Below, in pieces: positions 1 to 8,070 of a stretch of DNA of 24,519 nucleotides. Within the stretch, counting starts at the first letter, position 1; the number at the start of each line of letters is the position of its first letter. The DNA is from Clostridia bacterium (GTDB lineage Bacteria; Bacillota_A; Clostridia; Oscillospirales; CAG-272): NCBI GenBank assembly GCA_017445115.1, contig JAFSUU010000126.1, forward strand, positions 1-24,519, written 5' to 3'. The notes under the pieces are model-generated. The model was given only the letters and a program-made list of their open reading frames with translations, searched no databases and was not told the DNA's origin. The position numbers were made by a program, and so were the translations under genes.

Positions 1-63
1 AAAGAATTCTTTCTTCTTTGCTCAATATCAAAGGATTATGACGCATAGAGGAAAGAAAAAAGC

Positions 64-95
64 AAAAGCTTTGCACCGTTCCGTGCAAAGCTTTT
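64..95 (-). terminator. Hairpin terminator, probably bidirectional
   Basis: A perfect 13-bp stem (64-76 with 83-95) encloses a six-base loop. It is followed by T-rich sequence on both strands: TTTCTTTCC on plus and TTTTTTC a few bases downstream on minus. It lies about 70 bases past the stop of the minus-strand acyltransferase gene and would end that operon. Bases 1-60 show no gene. Confidence 0.75.
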
Positions 96-125
96 TTCTT
101 TCCTGAAAGTTTTTTGATGGGGTTC

Positions 126-155
126 GGGGAAACTTTTTTGCAAAAAAGTTTCCCC
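126..155 (-). repeat. Palindromic repeat, copy 1 (hairpin A)
   Basis: GGGGAAACTTTTTT, a two-base spacer and AAAAAAGTTTCCCC form a 14-bp perfect palindrome directly after the acyltransferase gene. Nearly the same hairpin recurs at 12015-12045 and 17178-17211. Read on the minus strand, it is followed by a TCAAAAAACTT segment that resembles the start of the second hairpin of the other copies, but that second hairpin is incomplete here. Confidence 0.8.
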
Positions 156-166
156 GCCTCTCATCT

Positions 167-1069
167 TCATTTCTTCACATGTTTCCTGTATCCGAGCGCA
201 GTGCCGGGCATGCCCCCCTCGAGAAGGAGCGCCTTGTATCCGCGCATCATCGAAGTCGTCTCGGGAAGATTTTCCGGCTCGGACTCGCTGTTTTCACGGT
301 AGAAAATGCGCCAAAGATCTTCAATCGACTCGTATCTCTCGGCGACGGTGTACTCCGACGCGAAACGAAGAATATTAGAGTCCTCAGGCATAAATTCCTT
401 CATTCCGTCGAAAAGAAGCCACGAACCGCACATAAAGATTATCGGCTCGTCCTCGCCGAAGAACCTCGAAAAATAATCCGCCGCGAGATCGTACGACTTG
501 TCGCACTCTTCCTTTGAAAACGGTATCCTTTCGTTAGAGGGGATGTGTACGTTGATGACCTTCTGCCCCGCTTTTATGTCGAACTCTTCGTTCTTGAAAT
601 CGCGCGGCGCCTGTTCAAGCTCGAACTCAAGCCTGTTGAAAGCGAGAAGCTCCGCGCTGTAAAATCTGCCGAACCAGTTTACGAAAGTGCCCCACTCGCC
701 GTACATCTTATAGCACTCGTTGAGCTTGAAGCGAAAATCCTCCATCGAGTCGAGCCAGACCTTTTCGGTCAGCCCCTTTGCCTCGTATACCGGATAGGAA
801 TACATCGCGGTGCAGAGGAAAAATACCATCTTGCAGCCGTACTCCGGCCCTTTCATCGCGCGAGCCGACAAAACGGCGTCGTTTATCACCATCCCGAACT
901 CAAGCGCGCCGGTCTTGCGGTACTGCTCTATATGCCCGCTCAGCAGAGCAAAGCTCTCTTCGTTCTCCGCAATTCTGTCGTAAATGTATAAGAGCGCCGT
1001 CACCGCGTCATCGTGGAATTCAATTCTGCGCATGAAGCGCTCAAGGTCTGTTCTGTACGAGTTTTTCAT
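167..1069 (-). CDS. GNAT-C-type acyltransferase-like protein (DUF5596/GNAT_C)
   Basis: This 300-residue protein has no signal peptide or membrane segment and should be cytosolic. Its C-terminal half has the pattern of the GNAT-like C-terminal domain family: FNRLEFEL, then VHIPSNERIPF, then FMCGSWLLFDGM with SNILRF, and near the end LPETTSMMRGYKALLLEGG. Proteins of this kind are annotated only as acyltransferase-domain proteins, and their substrate is not known. I chose the ATG at 1069 because it forms a 4-base ATGA overlap with the stop of the upstream oxidoreductase; the ORF extends 11 codons further upstream inside that gene. It is the last gene of a three-gene operon, so it may act on a product of the isomerase and oxidoreductase (inference). 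Family call is good; substrate unknown. Confidence 0.75.
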   Translation of the reverse strand: MKNSYRTDLERFMRRIEFHDDAVTALLYIYDRIAENEESFALLSGHIEQYRKTGALEFGMVINDAVLSARAMKGPEYGCKMVFFLCTAMYSYPVYEAKGLTEKVWLDSMEDFRFKLNECYKMYGEWGTFVNWFGRFYSAELLAFNRLEFELEQAPRDFKNEEFDIKAGQKVINVHIPSNERIPFSKEECDKSYDLAADYFSRFFGEDEPIIFMCGSWLLFDGMKEFMPEDSNILRFASEYTVAERYESIEDLWRIFYRENSESEPENLPETTSMMRGYKALLLEGGMPGTALGYRKHVKK

Positions 1070-2040
1070 ATCTTTTTTGCCCCGTCGATTATCTTTCTGC
1101 AAAGCGCGACCGTGCCGAGAGACGAGTCCGCGCTGACCGCATCGAACGGCTCCCCGGACTCGAGACGCGAGACGAAATACTGGATCTCTCTCGTATATCC
1201 GTCAAGAGTCCCGCACGGTGCGCCGACGTCGAACATCGGCAGCTCGGGCGTGAGTTCGACCGCGTTCCCGTTTTCGGTCAGCTTGTCGCCCGCAGAGACG
1301 ACCATACCTCCCTCAAAGATCGCAGTGAAGCCGCAGGTGAAAGGAATGTACGTCTTGTACCAGCCCCCTTCGGCGGAGACGGAAAATCCGTCGTACTCGA
1401 GCGTGACCGCGGAATACTCTGTCTTGTCTTTCTGCGTGTAATACACGCCGGAAAAATCCTTCGGATCGCCGAACATGTATCTGGCAAAATCGATATCGTG
1501 TATAGAAAGATCAAGAATGACGCCGCCCGCCTTGTCAAAATCCTGCATCCAGTTGTCGCATGACGTGGCAGGGATCGACGAAATGCGCTTCATATCCAGC
1601 CGAAGCAATTTTCCGAATTTTCCGGAATCTATTACGCTCTTAAGATAAACGTACGGCGCCATAAATCTGACTACGTGCGCGATCATGAGCCGCTGCCCCG
1701 TGCGCTTCGAAGCCTCGATCATCCTTGCGGCGTCCTCCGGGTAAAGCTCCATCGGCTTCTCGCAGAGCACGTCGCACCCCATCTCCATCGCCCTCACCGC
1801 GAGGTCGGCGTGAGTGTACGTCGGCGTGACGATGTCGACGAAATCCGGACGGACCGTCTTGATCATCTCTTCCATATCGGAATACAGCGGCATTTCGATC
1901 TGAAAGTTCGTAAGCTTTTCCCTTGCCATATCGTATCTGACGTCGCAAACGGCGGCAAGCTCCGAGCCCTTCACTTCGCGGTGGGAGAAAAAGTGGCCGT
2001 TTCCCATATTGCCGAATCCGACCTGTGCTCCTTTTTTCAT
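1066..2040 (-). CDS. Gfo/Idh/MocA-family NAD(P)-dependent oxidoreductase
   Basis: This 324-residue cytosolic protein begins with a Rossmann fold; its dinucleotide loop reads GFGNMG at residues 9-13, a mild variant of GxGxxG. The family's EKP signature is at residues 94-96 (CEKPM), and the catalytic region LDLSIHDIDFARYMFG matches the usual D-x-x-x-H-x-x-D arrangement. Members oxidise or reduce a hydroxyl or keto group of sugars, inositols or their derivatives with NAD(P). A ribosome site, AAGGAG, lies seven to eight bases before the ATG. The gene starts two bases after the isomerase stop and overlaps the acyltransferase start, so the three are translationally linked. Family is near certain; the substrate cannot be read from sequence. 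Confidence 0.92.
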   Translation of the reverse strand: MKKGAQVGFGNMGNGHFFSHREVKGSELAAVCDVRYDMAREKLTNFQIEMPLYSDMEEMIKTVRPDFVDIVTPTYTHADLAVRAMEMGCDVLCEKPMELYPEDAARMIEASKRTGQRLMIAHVVRFMAPYVYLKSVIDSGKFGKLLRLDMKRISSIPATSCDNWMQDFDKAGGVILDLSIHDIDFARYMFGDPKDFSGVYYTQKDKTEYSAVTLEYDGFSVSAEGGWYKTYIPFTCGFTAIFEGGMVVSAGDKLTENGNAVELTPELPMFDVGAPCGTLDGYTREIQYFVSRLESGEPFDAVSADSSLGTVALCRKIIDGAKKI

Positions 2041-2041
2041 G

Positions 2042-2881
2042 TCAAGTCTCCTTTTCAGCGGGCAAGAGTGAAATGAGATTTTCGAGAAATTCCTTCGCGA
2101 AAATTATATCTTTTATCTGTTCTTCACCGTCGATCTCACGTTCGATCGTGATCGTTCCGTCAAAGCCGACCTCGTGAAGTCTCGGGATGAGCCTTTCAAA
2201 GCAGACCTTTCCGTCGCCTATCCTGACCTCGGAGCCGAGATACGATCCCGTCGTCGGGTAGAGTCCGTCCTTGCCGTGAAGCTCCATGACGTACTTGCCG
2301 AAAACGTCGAGCGCGTCGACCGGATTTGCTTTTCCGTAAAGGATCAGGTTTGCAGGGTCAAGATTGATGCCGAGATTTCCCGTCCCGACCGCTTCAATCG
2401 TGCGAAGCAGAGTGACCGGAGTCTCCTGCCCCGTTTCAAAGAGCAGATACTGCCCTCTCTCTTTGCAGTATTCCGCGACCTCGCGTATCGCCTCGACTAT
2501 CGCCGGGTATTCCGGGTCGCCCGGAAATTCGGGCAGAAATCCCATGTGAGTTATGACCTTACCGACGCCGAGCACCTTTGCAAAATCGCTGCCGACTTTG
2601 AGATCAGCTATCCTCTGCTTGCGGTATTCCCTCGGGACGAGACCGAGCGTCGTGGGACCTTCCGTGAAATTCCACGCCTTCGGACCCGACCAGCCGCGCC
2701 AGACCGCCGTAACGGTGATGCCGCATTCTTCGGCTTTCTTTTTTACCTTCTCCGCGAGCTCTTCTGTCAAAAAAGAAGAATCGTCCCACGCGTTGAACTG
2801 GCAGCTCAGAATGCCGATCTCCCTCATTTTTTCGAACTCCCGCTCGTAATTGCCGAGCGGCACGATAACGCCTATATTCAT
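2042..2881 (-). CDS. Sugar phosphate isomerase/epimerase, xylose isomerase-like TIM barrel
   Basis: The 279-residue product fits the AP-endonuclease-2/xylose isomerase-like TIM barrel family, which isomerises or epimerises sugars, keto-inositols and related compounds using a divalent metal. Plausible metal ligands are in LFETGQE, INLDPAN, ELHGKD and TIERE, in the order expected for the barrel strands. A GTG codon directly precedes the ATG at 2881; I prefer the ATG because GAGGT sits six bases before it but only three before the GTG. This is the first gene of the operon, behind the promoter at 2913-2941. Pairing with a Gfo/Idh/MocA oxidoreductase is typical of inositol and sugar catabolic loci. 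The exact substrate is unknown. Confidence 0.9.
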   Translation of the reverse strand: MNIGVIVPLGNYEREFEKMREIGILSCQFNAWDDSSFLTEELAEKVKKKAEECGITVTAVWRGWSGPKAWNFTEGPTTLGLVPREYRKQRIADLKVGSDFAKVLGVGKVITHMGFLPEFPGDPEYPAIVEAIREVAEYCKERGQYLLFETGQETPVTLLRTIEAVGTGNLGINLDPANLILYGKANPVDALDVFGKYVMELHGKDGLYPTTGSYLGSEVRIGDGKVCFERLIPRLHEVGFDGTITIEREIDGEEQIKDIIFAKEFLENLISLLPAEKET

Positions 2882-2912
2882 CACTTTACCTCAATATATT
2901 GTATTCGTAATT

Positions 2913-2941
2913 AGTATAACAGATATATCTCGGCTTTTCAA
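2913..2941 (-). promoter_or_regulatory. Sigma-A-type promoter of the isomerase-oxidoreductase-acyltransferase operon
   Basis: On the minus strand, TTGAAA (2936-2941) and TATACT (2913-2918) are 17 bases apart. Transcription would start near 2906, giving a short leader of about 25 bases before the ATG at 2881. The same two hexamers at the same spacing drive the M42 peptidase operon. Confidence 0.75.
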
Positions 2942-3012
2942 TGGTTTTTTAGAATTATTCAAAGCTTACCCTGCTTTCTTTTGAAAAAGAATTCCCCGAC
3001 AAAAAGCAAAAG

Positions 3013-3041
3013 CGCTCCCGGAACGAATCGTTCCGGGAGCG
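3013..3041 (-). terminator. Rho-independent terminator of the cohesin/dockerin gene
   Basis: A perfect 13-bp GC-rich stem (CGCTCCCGGAACG and its complement) closes a three-base loop. On the minus strand it is followed by CTTTTGCTTTTTG. It lies 44 bases after the stop of the secreted cohesin/dockerin gene. Confidence 0.85.
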
Positions 3042-3084
3042 TTATCAGATCAAATATTCAATTCAAATCAAACCTTGTATCTTG

Positions 3085-4197
3085 TTATTTTATTACCGTA
3101 TAGCTTCCTGCGAGCATCTTCTTCATAGCCGATATGTCTTTTGAATTGATTCTGTCGTTTCCGTCGAGATCGGCGCGGTCGTTGCCCGCTTCGTCAAGTA
3201 CGAGGACCGACGTGATAATTTTCTTAAGCGCCGACAGATCCTTTGAGTTGACTCTGTTGTCTCCGTTAACGTCTCCGACGTACGAGTAATCCGACGTCAG
3301 AGTAACGTCGCTCTCCGGCATCGTCATCGTATAAACGCGTCCGTTTTCCGTTTCGTTGGTCGCGCTGTACTTACCTCTGACTACGTCCGCCCCGCTCCAC
3401 GTGAAGAATCTGTACGCGGTGCCGTAAGTATCATGTTTCAATGCGAGCGTCGGAAGCGTGACCTCCGCTCCGACCTCAAACTCGCCGAACACCTCTCCGT
3501 CGCAGATCACTTTGAACGATCCCGAGTTATAATCGGGATTCTCAGTCCCGCATCCGTGCAAGCAGTACTCCTCGCCGTCGACAAATTCGTGGCCGAATTT
3601 AAGGCAATAATCCGACGCGTCGTCAAACACGAAAAGCGCTCCGTTCACGGAGGTAAACTCTATCTTCTCATCATCGACATTTATCGTGTTATAGACAGAG
3701 CACAAGACGTTGACCGGGTACTCGCCGGCCTCGACTTGAGAGGTGTCAAAAACAACGTTGAAGAGTACGCCGTCGTCTGTCAGATTACTGATAGAATCGT
3801 TTTCAACCGTTATCGTGACGACTCTTGTATTATCATAATTGATCCTGCCGGTTTTATCGAGCAGATCTTCCAATTCAAAATAATATTCAAGAGCCTCGGT
3901 CAACGTCATATCCGACTCAAAAACAGTGAGCTTTTTCTCTGCGAGAACGGAATCTGTCAGATCGACCGAACTATACGCCGCGTCAGCGTCATAGAGTACG
4001 AAGATCTGTATGCTCCATATCCCCGGGTTGCCGGTAATCGTGACCGGTATCTTTACGGACTCGTCTCCCGTGATGATCCCCGTATCGACCGTTTCAACTG
4101 TCGGCTCTTCTTCGACGGCAAAAGACGCAAAGGGCAGCGCCGCCAGTAAATTGACGATAAGTGCGATGATAATAAATACAGACGTGGTTTTTTTCAT
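3085..4197 (-). CDS. Secreted cohesin-like / InlB-repeat-like / dockerin protein
   Basis: The 370-residue product starts with MKKTTSVF and a hydrophobic stretch ending in SFA, a typical Sec signal peptide. Residues of roughly 35-185 resemble a cohesin domain (VKIPVTITGNPGIWSIQIFV, then VLFNVVFD and AGEYPVNVLC). A short Cys/His segment (YCLHGCG) leads to a divergent InlB B-repeat-like domain (FFTWSG, then YTMTMPESDVTLT). The last 60 or so residues are a type I dockerin with two calcium loops, DVNGDNRVNSKD and DLDGNDRINSKD. Dockerins bind cohesins, so this may be a scaffold or surface-assembly component; it has no catalytic domain. ATG 4197 has GGAGG six bases upstream, which rules out the ATG 11 codons earlier. 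A weak promoter (TTGCAA, 17 bases, TAGAGT) may lie just upstream. Confidence 0.85.
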   Translation of the reverse strand: MKKTTSVFIIIALIVNLLAALPFASFAVEEEPTVETVDTGIITGDESVKIPVTITGNPGIWSIQIFVLYDADAAYSSVDLTDSVLAEKKLTVFESDMTLTEALEYYFELEDLLDKTGRINYDNTRVVTITVENDSISNLTDDGVLFNVVFDTSQVEAGEYPVNVLCSVYNTINVDDEKIEFTSVNGALFVFDDASDYCLKFGHEFVDGEEYCLHGCGTENPDYNSGSFKVICDGEVFGEFEVGAEVTLPTLALKHDTYGTAYRFFTWSGADVVRGKYSATNETENGRVYTMTMPESDVTLTSDYSYVGDVNGDNRVNSKDLSALKKIITSVLVLDEAGNDRADLDGNDRINSKDISAMKKMLAGSYTVIK

Positions 4198-4303
4198 CAA
4201 ATGCCTCCGGATATTAGCGGAAAAGCGCAAATTATTTTCTATAATAATACTCTATCATAATTGCATTCATTTTGCAATACCTTTTTCTGCCACGACGCAA
4301 AAC

Positions 4304-4326
4304 GCCCCGCGGAATATCCGCGGGGC
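4304..4326 (-). terminator. Rho-independent terminator of nifJ
   Basis: A perfect 10-bp stem (GCCCCGCGGA and its complement) with an ATA loop lies 18 bases past the nifJ stop. On the minus strand it is followed by GTTTTGCG. It separates nifJ from the cohesin/dockerin gene. Confidence 0.8.
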
Positions 4327-4344
4327 TCTGCATTGAAAGATTAA

Positions 4345-7300
4345 TTACTCGTAAAGCTTCGAGTACTTCGTGAGTCTCTCGTATTTCTCCTTTGCGGCTT
4401 TCTCCGCTTTTGCGAAGAGGACCTCCGCTCTGTCGGGGAACTGCTGCATAAGTCTGGAGTAACGGTTCTCGCTCTTGATGAACTCGAGGTAGTCAGCGCT
4501 GGGCTCCTTGGAGTCGAGCGTGAAGGGATTCTTGCCCTCCGCTTTTGCGGCGGGATTGAACCTGAACATCTGCCAGTAGCCGGCTGCGACTGCCTTTGCC
4601 ATTTCTTCCTGGCAGTTCTTCATGCCGCCCTTGACACCGTGCATTTCGCAAGGTGCGTAGCCGATGATGATCGACGGGCCGTGGTAAGCTTCAGCCTCGG
4701 TGAGAGCCTTGAGCGTCTGGTTCTTGTCGGCGCCCATTGCGATCTGAGCGACGTAAACGTAACCGTAGCTCATCGCGATCTCAGCGAGATTCTTCTTGCC
4801 GATAGCCTTTCCTGCAGCCGCGAACTGAGCGACCTGACCGATATTGGAAGCCTTGGAAGCCTGTCCGCCTGTGTTGGAGTAGACTTCGGTATCGAATACC
4901 ATGATGTTGACGTCTTCGCCGGAAGCGATAACGTGGTCGAGACCGCCGAAGCCGATATCATAAGCCCAGCCGTCGCCGCCGAAGATCCAGATGGACTTCT
5001 TTGCGAGGTATTCTTTCTCGGCGAGGATCTTTGCTCTGAGCTCAGCGCACTTCTCGCATCCGCCCTCTTCGAGCATAGCGATGAGAGCCTTTGCGGCGGG
5101 AGCATTTGCGGCGCCGTCGTCGACTGTGTCGAGATAATTCTTTATGATCGCTTTCTTCTCTTCGTTCGTCGCGATCTCATAGAGCTCTTTGACGTAACCG
5201 ATGAGTCTTTCGCGGATCGTCTTCTGGCCGAGGTAGATGCCGAGACCGTGCTCAGCGTTGTCCTCGAACAGGGAGTTTGCCCAAGCGGGACCGCAACCCG
5301 TGCCGTTGTTCACGGTGTAGGGAGTTGCGGGAGCCGAGCCGCCCCAGATGGATGAACAGCCGGTCGCGTTCGAGATATACATTCTCTCGCCGAAGAGCTG
5401 AGTGATGAGGCGGGCGTAAGAAGTCTCGGCGCATCCTGCGCAGGAGCCGGAGAACTCAAGCAGCGGCTGCTTGAACTGGCTGCCCTTGACTGTGTTGTTG
5501 ATGAGCTCGGGCTTCTCCGAGACGTTCTCTACAGCGTAGTTGAACGGAGCCTGCTGGTCGAGCTGTGTTTCCTGGAGAGCCATACGGATCGCGATCTTTT
5601 CGGGCGTTCCGTCTTTCTCCGCCTTTGCGGAAACGGGGCATGCCTTTACGCAGAGCGTGCATCCCATACAGTCGAGCGGGGAGATCGCCATTGTGAATTT
5701 ATAATCTGTCTTGATTACGGGTTTTGCTGTGTACTTCGTAGCCGCGGGAGCGCCTGCCGCCTCTTTTTCATTGAGGGCGAACGGACGGATAGCGGCGTGA
5801 GGACATACGAACGCGCAGCTGTTGCACTGGATGCAGTTTTCGGGGATCCACTCGGGTACGTAGACTGCGACTCCGCGCTTTTCGGAAGCTGCGGCGCCCT
5901 GCGGGAACGTACCGTCAACGTATTCGGAGAACGCGGAGACGGGAAGCGTGTCGCCTGCCATAGCTCCGACGGGAGATACGACTTTGTTGACAAATCTCTC
6001 GAGGTCTTCTCTCTTGGACTCGAAGCCCGCCTTCGGAGCGTCGGCTGCGGGGTTCTTCCAGGACTCGGGAACTTCGACTTTGACGAAAGCGTCTGCGCCT
6101 GCGTCGATAGCCGCATAGTTGAGGTCGACCATCGCCTGGCCCTTCTTTATGTAGGACTTGTATGCCATCTTCTTCATGTAGTCGATAGCTTCATCCTTCG
6201 GAAGGATAGCGGCGAGAGCGAAGAACGCGGACTGAAGGACCGTGTTCTTGACCTTCGCGTTTCCGATCTTCTCGGACGCGATGTGTGTTGCGTTGATCGT
6301 ATAGAAATTGATGTTGTTGTTTGCGATGTAAGCTTTTACAGCTGCGGGAAGATGCTCGTCAAGCTCCTTTGCATCCCACGCGCAGTCGAGCATGAACGTA
6401 CCGCCCGGCTTTACGTCGGAAACGATATCGTACTTGCCGATATACGCCTGATTGTGACAAGCGACGAAGTCTGCCTTTGTGATGTAGTACGGGCTCTTGA
6501 TCGCCTTGTCGCCGAAGCGGAGGTGAGAGATCGTAACACCGCCGGTCTTCTTCGAGTCATACTGGAAGTATGCTTGAATGAACTTGTCGGTGTGGTCGCC
6601 GATGATCTTGATGGAGTTCTTGTTCGCGCCGACTGTTCCGTCGCCGCCGAGACCCCAGAATTTGCAGGAGATAGTTCCCTTTGCAGCCGTGTCGGGAGCG
6701 TCTTTCTCTTCGAGGGAGAGTCCGGTCACGTCGTCAACGATGCCGATCGTGAAGTTTCTCTTCGGCTCTGCCTTCGCGAGGTTCTCGTATACTGCGAAGA
6801 TGGACTTCGGAGGCGTGTCTTTCGAGCCGAGACCGTATCTGCCGCCGACGACTTTGATGTCGGATCTGCCCGTTACGGAGAGAGCCGCGACAACGTCGAG
6901 ATAGAGAGGTTCGCCGAGGGAGCCGGGCTCCTTCGTTCTGTCGAGAACTGCGATCTTCTTGCACGTTGCGGGGATAGCTTCAGCGAGCTTTTCAGCGACG
7001 AAAGGTCTGTAAAGACGGACTTTGACGAGACCGACTTTTTCGCCTGCAGCGAGCATATAGTCGATGACTTCCTCTGCGACGTCGCAGACGGAACCCATGG
7101 CGACGATGACGCGATCTGCGTCCGGAGCGCCGTAGTAGTTGAAGAGTTTATAGTCTGTGCCGATCTTGGCGTTGACTTTTTCCATGTACTCCTCGACGAC
7201 TGCGGGAAGCGCGTCGTAGTAAGAGTTGCATGCTTCTCTGTGCTGGAAGAAGATATCACCGTTTTCAGCGGATCCGCGGAGAACGGGATGCTCGGGATTG

Positions 7301-7923
7301 AGGGATCTCTGTCTGAAAGCGGCGATGGCGTCTTTGTCTACCATCTCCTCGAGATCTTTGTAGTCCCATACTTCGATCTTCTGGATCTCGTGAGAGGTGC
7401 GGAAGCCGTCGAAGAAGTTGAGGAAAGGAACTCTGCCCTTGATAGCGGAAAGATGTGCTACCGCTGCAAGGTCCATGACTTCCTGCGGGTTGCTCTCTGC
7501 GAGCATAGCGAAACCGGTCTGACGGCACGCGTAAACGTCGGAATGGTCACCGAAAATGTTCAGAGCGTGAGACGCGACGCAGCGCGCGGAGCAGTGGATG
7601 ACGCAGTGGAGAAGCTCTCCGTCGAACTTGTACATATTGGGGATCATAAGGAGAAGTCCCTGAGAAGCCGTAAACGTCGTCGTGAGCGCGCCGGCTGCGA
7701 GAGAGCCGTGTACTGCGCCTGCGGCGCCTGCTTCGGACTGCATTTCAACGACCTTTACCTTGTCGTCAAAAATGTTTTTGAGTCCCGTTGCGGACCAAGC
7801 GTCCGTGAGCTCCGCCATGACTGACGAGGGCGTGATGGGATAGATCGCGGCAACTTCGGTAAACGCATACGACGCTGTCGCAGCGGCGGTGTTGCCGTCC
7901 ATGGATTTCTTGATTCTTGCCAT
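4345..7923 (-). CDS. nifJ: Pyruvate:ferredoxin (flavodoxin) oxidoreductase, single-chain
   Basis: This 1192-residue enzyme oxidises pyruvate with CoA to acetyl-CoA and CO2 and reduces ferredoxin, in the cytosol of anaerobes. The length is normal for the homodimeric single-chain type. The N-terminus carries YPITPSS in the pyruvate-binding domain. Two 4Fe-4S motifs are visible: CIQCNSCAFVCP from residue 697 and CMGCTLCVKACP from residue 752. CAGCAETSYARL begins the thiamine-pyrophosphate part, and GGDGWAYDIG near residue 981 with NTGGQASK is the diphosphate-binding region. AGGAGG lies seven bases before the ATG. It is monocistronic: its own promoter at 7995-8023 and terminator at 4304-4326. No key residue appears to be missing. 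Confidence 0.98.
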   Translation of the reverse strand: MARIKKSMDGNTAAATASYAFTEVAAIYPITPSSVMAELTDAWSATGLKNIFDDKVKVVEMQSEAGAAGAVHGSLAAGALTTTFTASQGLLLMIPNMYKFDGELLHCVIHCSARCVASHALNIFGDHSDVYACRQTGFAMLAESNPQEVMDLAAVAHLSAIKGRVPFLNFFDGFRTSHEIQKIEVWDYKDLEEMVDKDAIAAFRQRSLNPEHPVLRGSAENGDIFFQHREACNSYYDALPAVVEEYMEKVNAKIGTDYKLFNYYGAPDADRVIVAMGSVCDVAEEVIDYMLAAGEKVGLVKVRLYRPFVAEKLAEAIPATCKKIAVLDRTKEPGSLGEPLYLDVVAALSVTGRSDIKVVGGRYGLGSKDTPPKSIFAVYENLAKAEPKRNFTIGIVDDVTGLSLEEKDAPDTAAKGTISCKFWGLGGDGTVGANKNSIKIIGDHTDKFIQAYFQYDSKKTGGVTISHLRFGDKAIKSPYYITKADFVACHNQAYIGKYDIVSDVKPGGTFMLDCAWDAKELDEHLPAAVKAYIANNNINFYTINATHIASEKIGNAKVKNTVLQSAFFALAAILPKDEAIDYMKKMAYKSYIKKGQAMVDLNYAAIDAGADAFVKVEVPESWKNPAADAPKAGFESKREDLERFVNKVVSPVGAMAGDTLPVSAFSEYVDGTFPQGAAASEKRGVAVYVPEWIPENCIQCNSCAFVCPHAAIRPFALNEKEAAGAPAATKYTAKPVIKTDYKFTMAISPLDCMGCTLCVKACPVSAKAEKDGTPEKIAIRMALQETQLDQQAPFNYAVENVSEKPELINNTVKGSQFKQPLLEFSGSCAGCAETSYARLITQLFGERMYISNATGCSSIWGGSAPATPYTVNNGTGCGPAWANSLFEDNAEHGLGIYLGQKTIRERLIGYVKELYEIATNEEKKAIIKNYLDTVDDGAANAPAAKALIAMLEEGGCEKCAELRAKILAEKEYLAKKSIWIFGGDGWAYDIGFGGLDHVIASGEDVNIMVFDTEVYSNTGGQASKASNIGQVAQFAAAGKAIGKKNLAEIAMSYGYVYVAQIAMGADKNQTLKALTEAEAYHGPSIIIGYAPCEMHGVKGGMKNCQEEMAKAVAAGYWQMFRFNPAAKAEGKNPFTLDSKEPSADYLEFIKSENRYSRLMQQFPDRAEVLFAKAEKAAKEKYERLTKYSKLYE

Positions 7924-7994
7924 GAGTGTTCCTCCTGAAATTTATATTATTAATTTAATTGATCGCTTGTCGTGGTTCATTCCCACATCTATTT

Positions 7995-8023
7995 ATTATA
8001 CATTGATTTTTCTGTTTTGTAAA
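7995..8023 (-). promoter_or_regulatory. Strong sigma-A-type promoter of nifJ
   Basis: On the minus strand, TTTACA (8018-8023) and a consensus TATAAT (7995-8000) are exactly 17 bases apart, in an AT-rich gap. Transcription would start near 7988, giving a leader of about 65 bases. A strong promoter fits the high expression expected of PFOR. Confidence 0.82.
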
Positions 8024-8070
8024 TATATAAAATTAATAAAAATCGACCTGCTTTTCCGTATATTTACGGC

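Noticed and set aside
2882..2884. GTG codon as the start of the isomerase
   Set aside because: It is only three bases from the GAGGT ribosome site; the adjacent ATG at 2881 has better spacing.
5797..7824. A 675-residue plus-strand open frame opposite nifJ
   Set aside because: Antisense of well-supported nifJ; Arg/Val/Asp-rich product, no ribosome site or domain.
8043..8060. Small hairpin (CCGTA/TACGG) after the ogg stop as a terminator
   Set aside because: The stem is only 5 bp and is followed by AAAAGC, not a T-run. Some read-through into nifJ is therefore possible.
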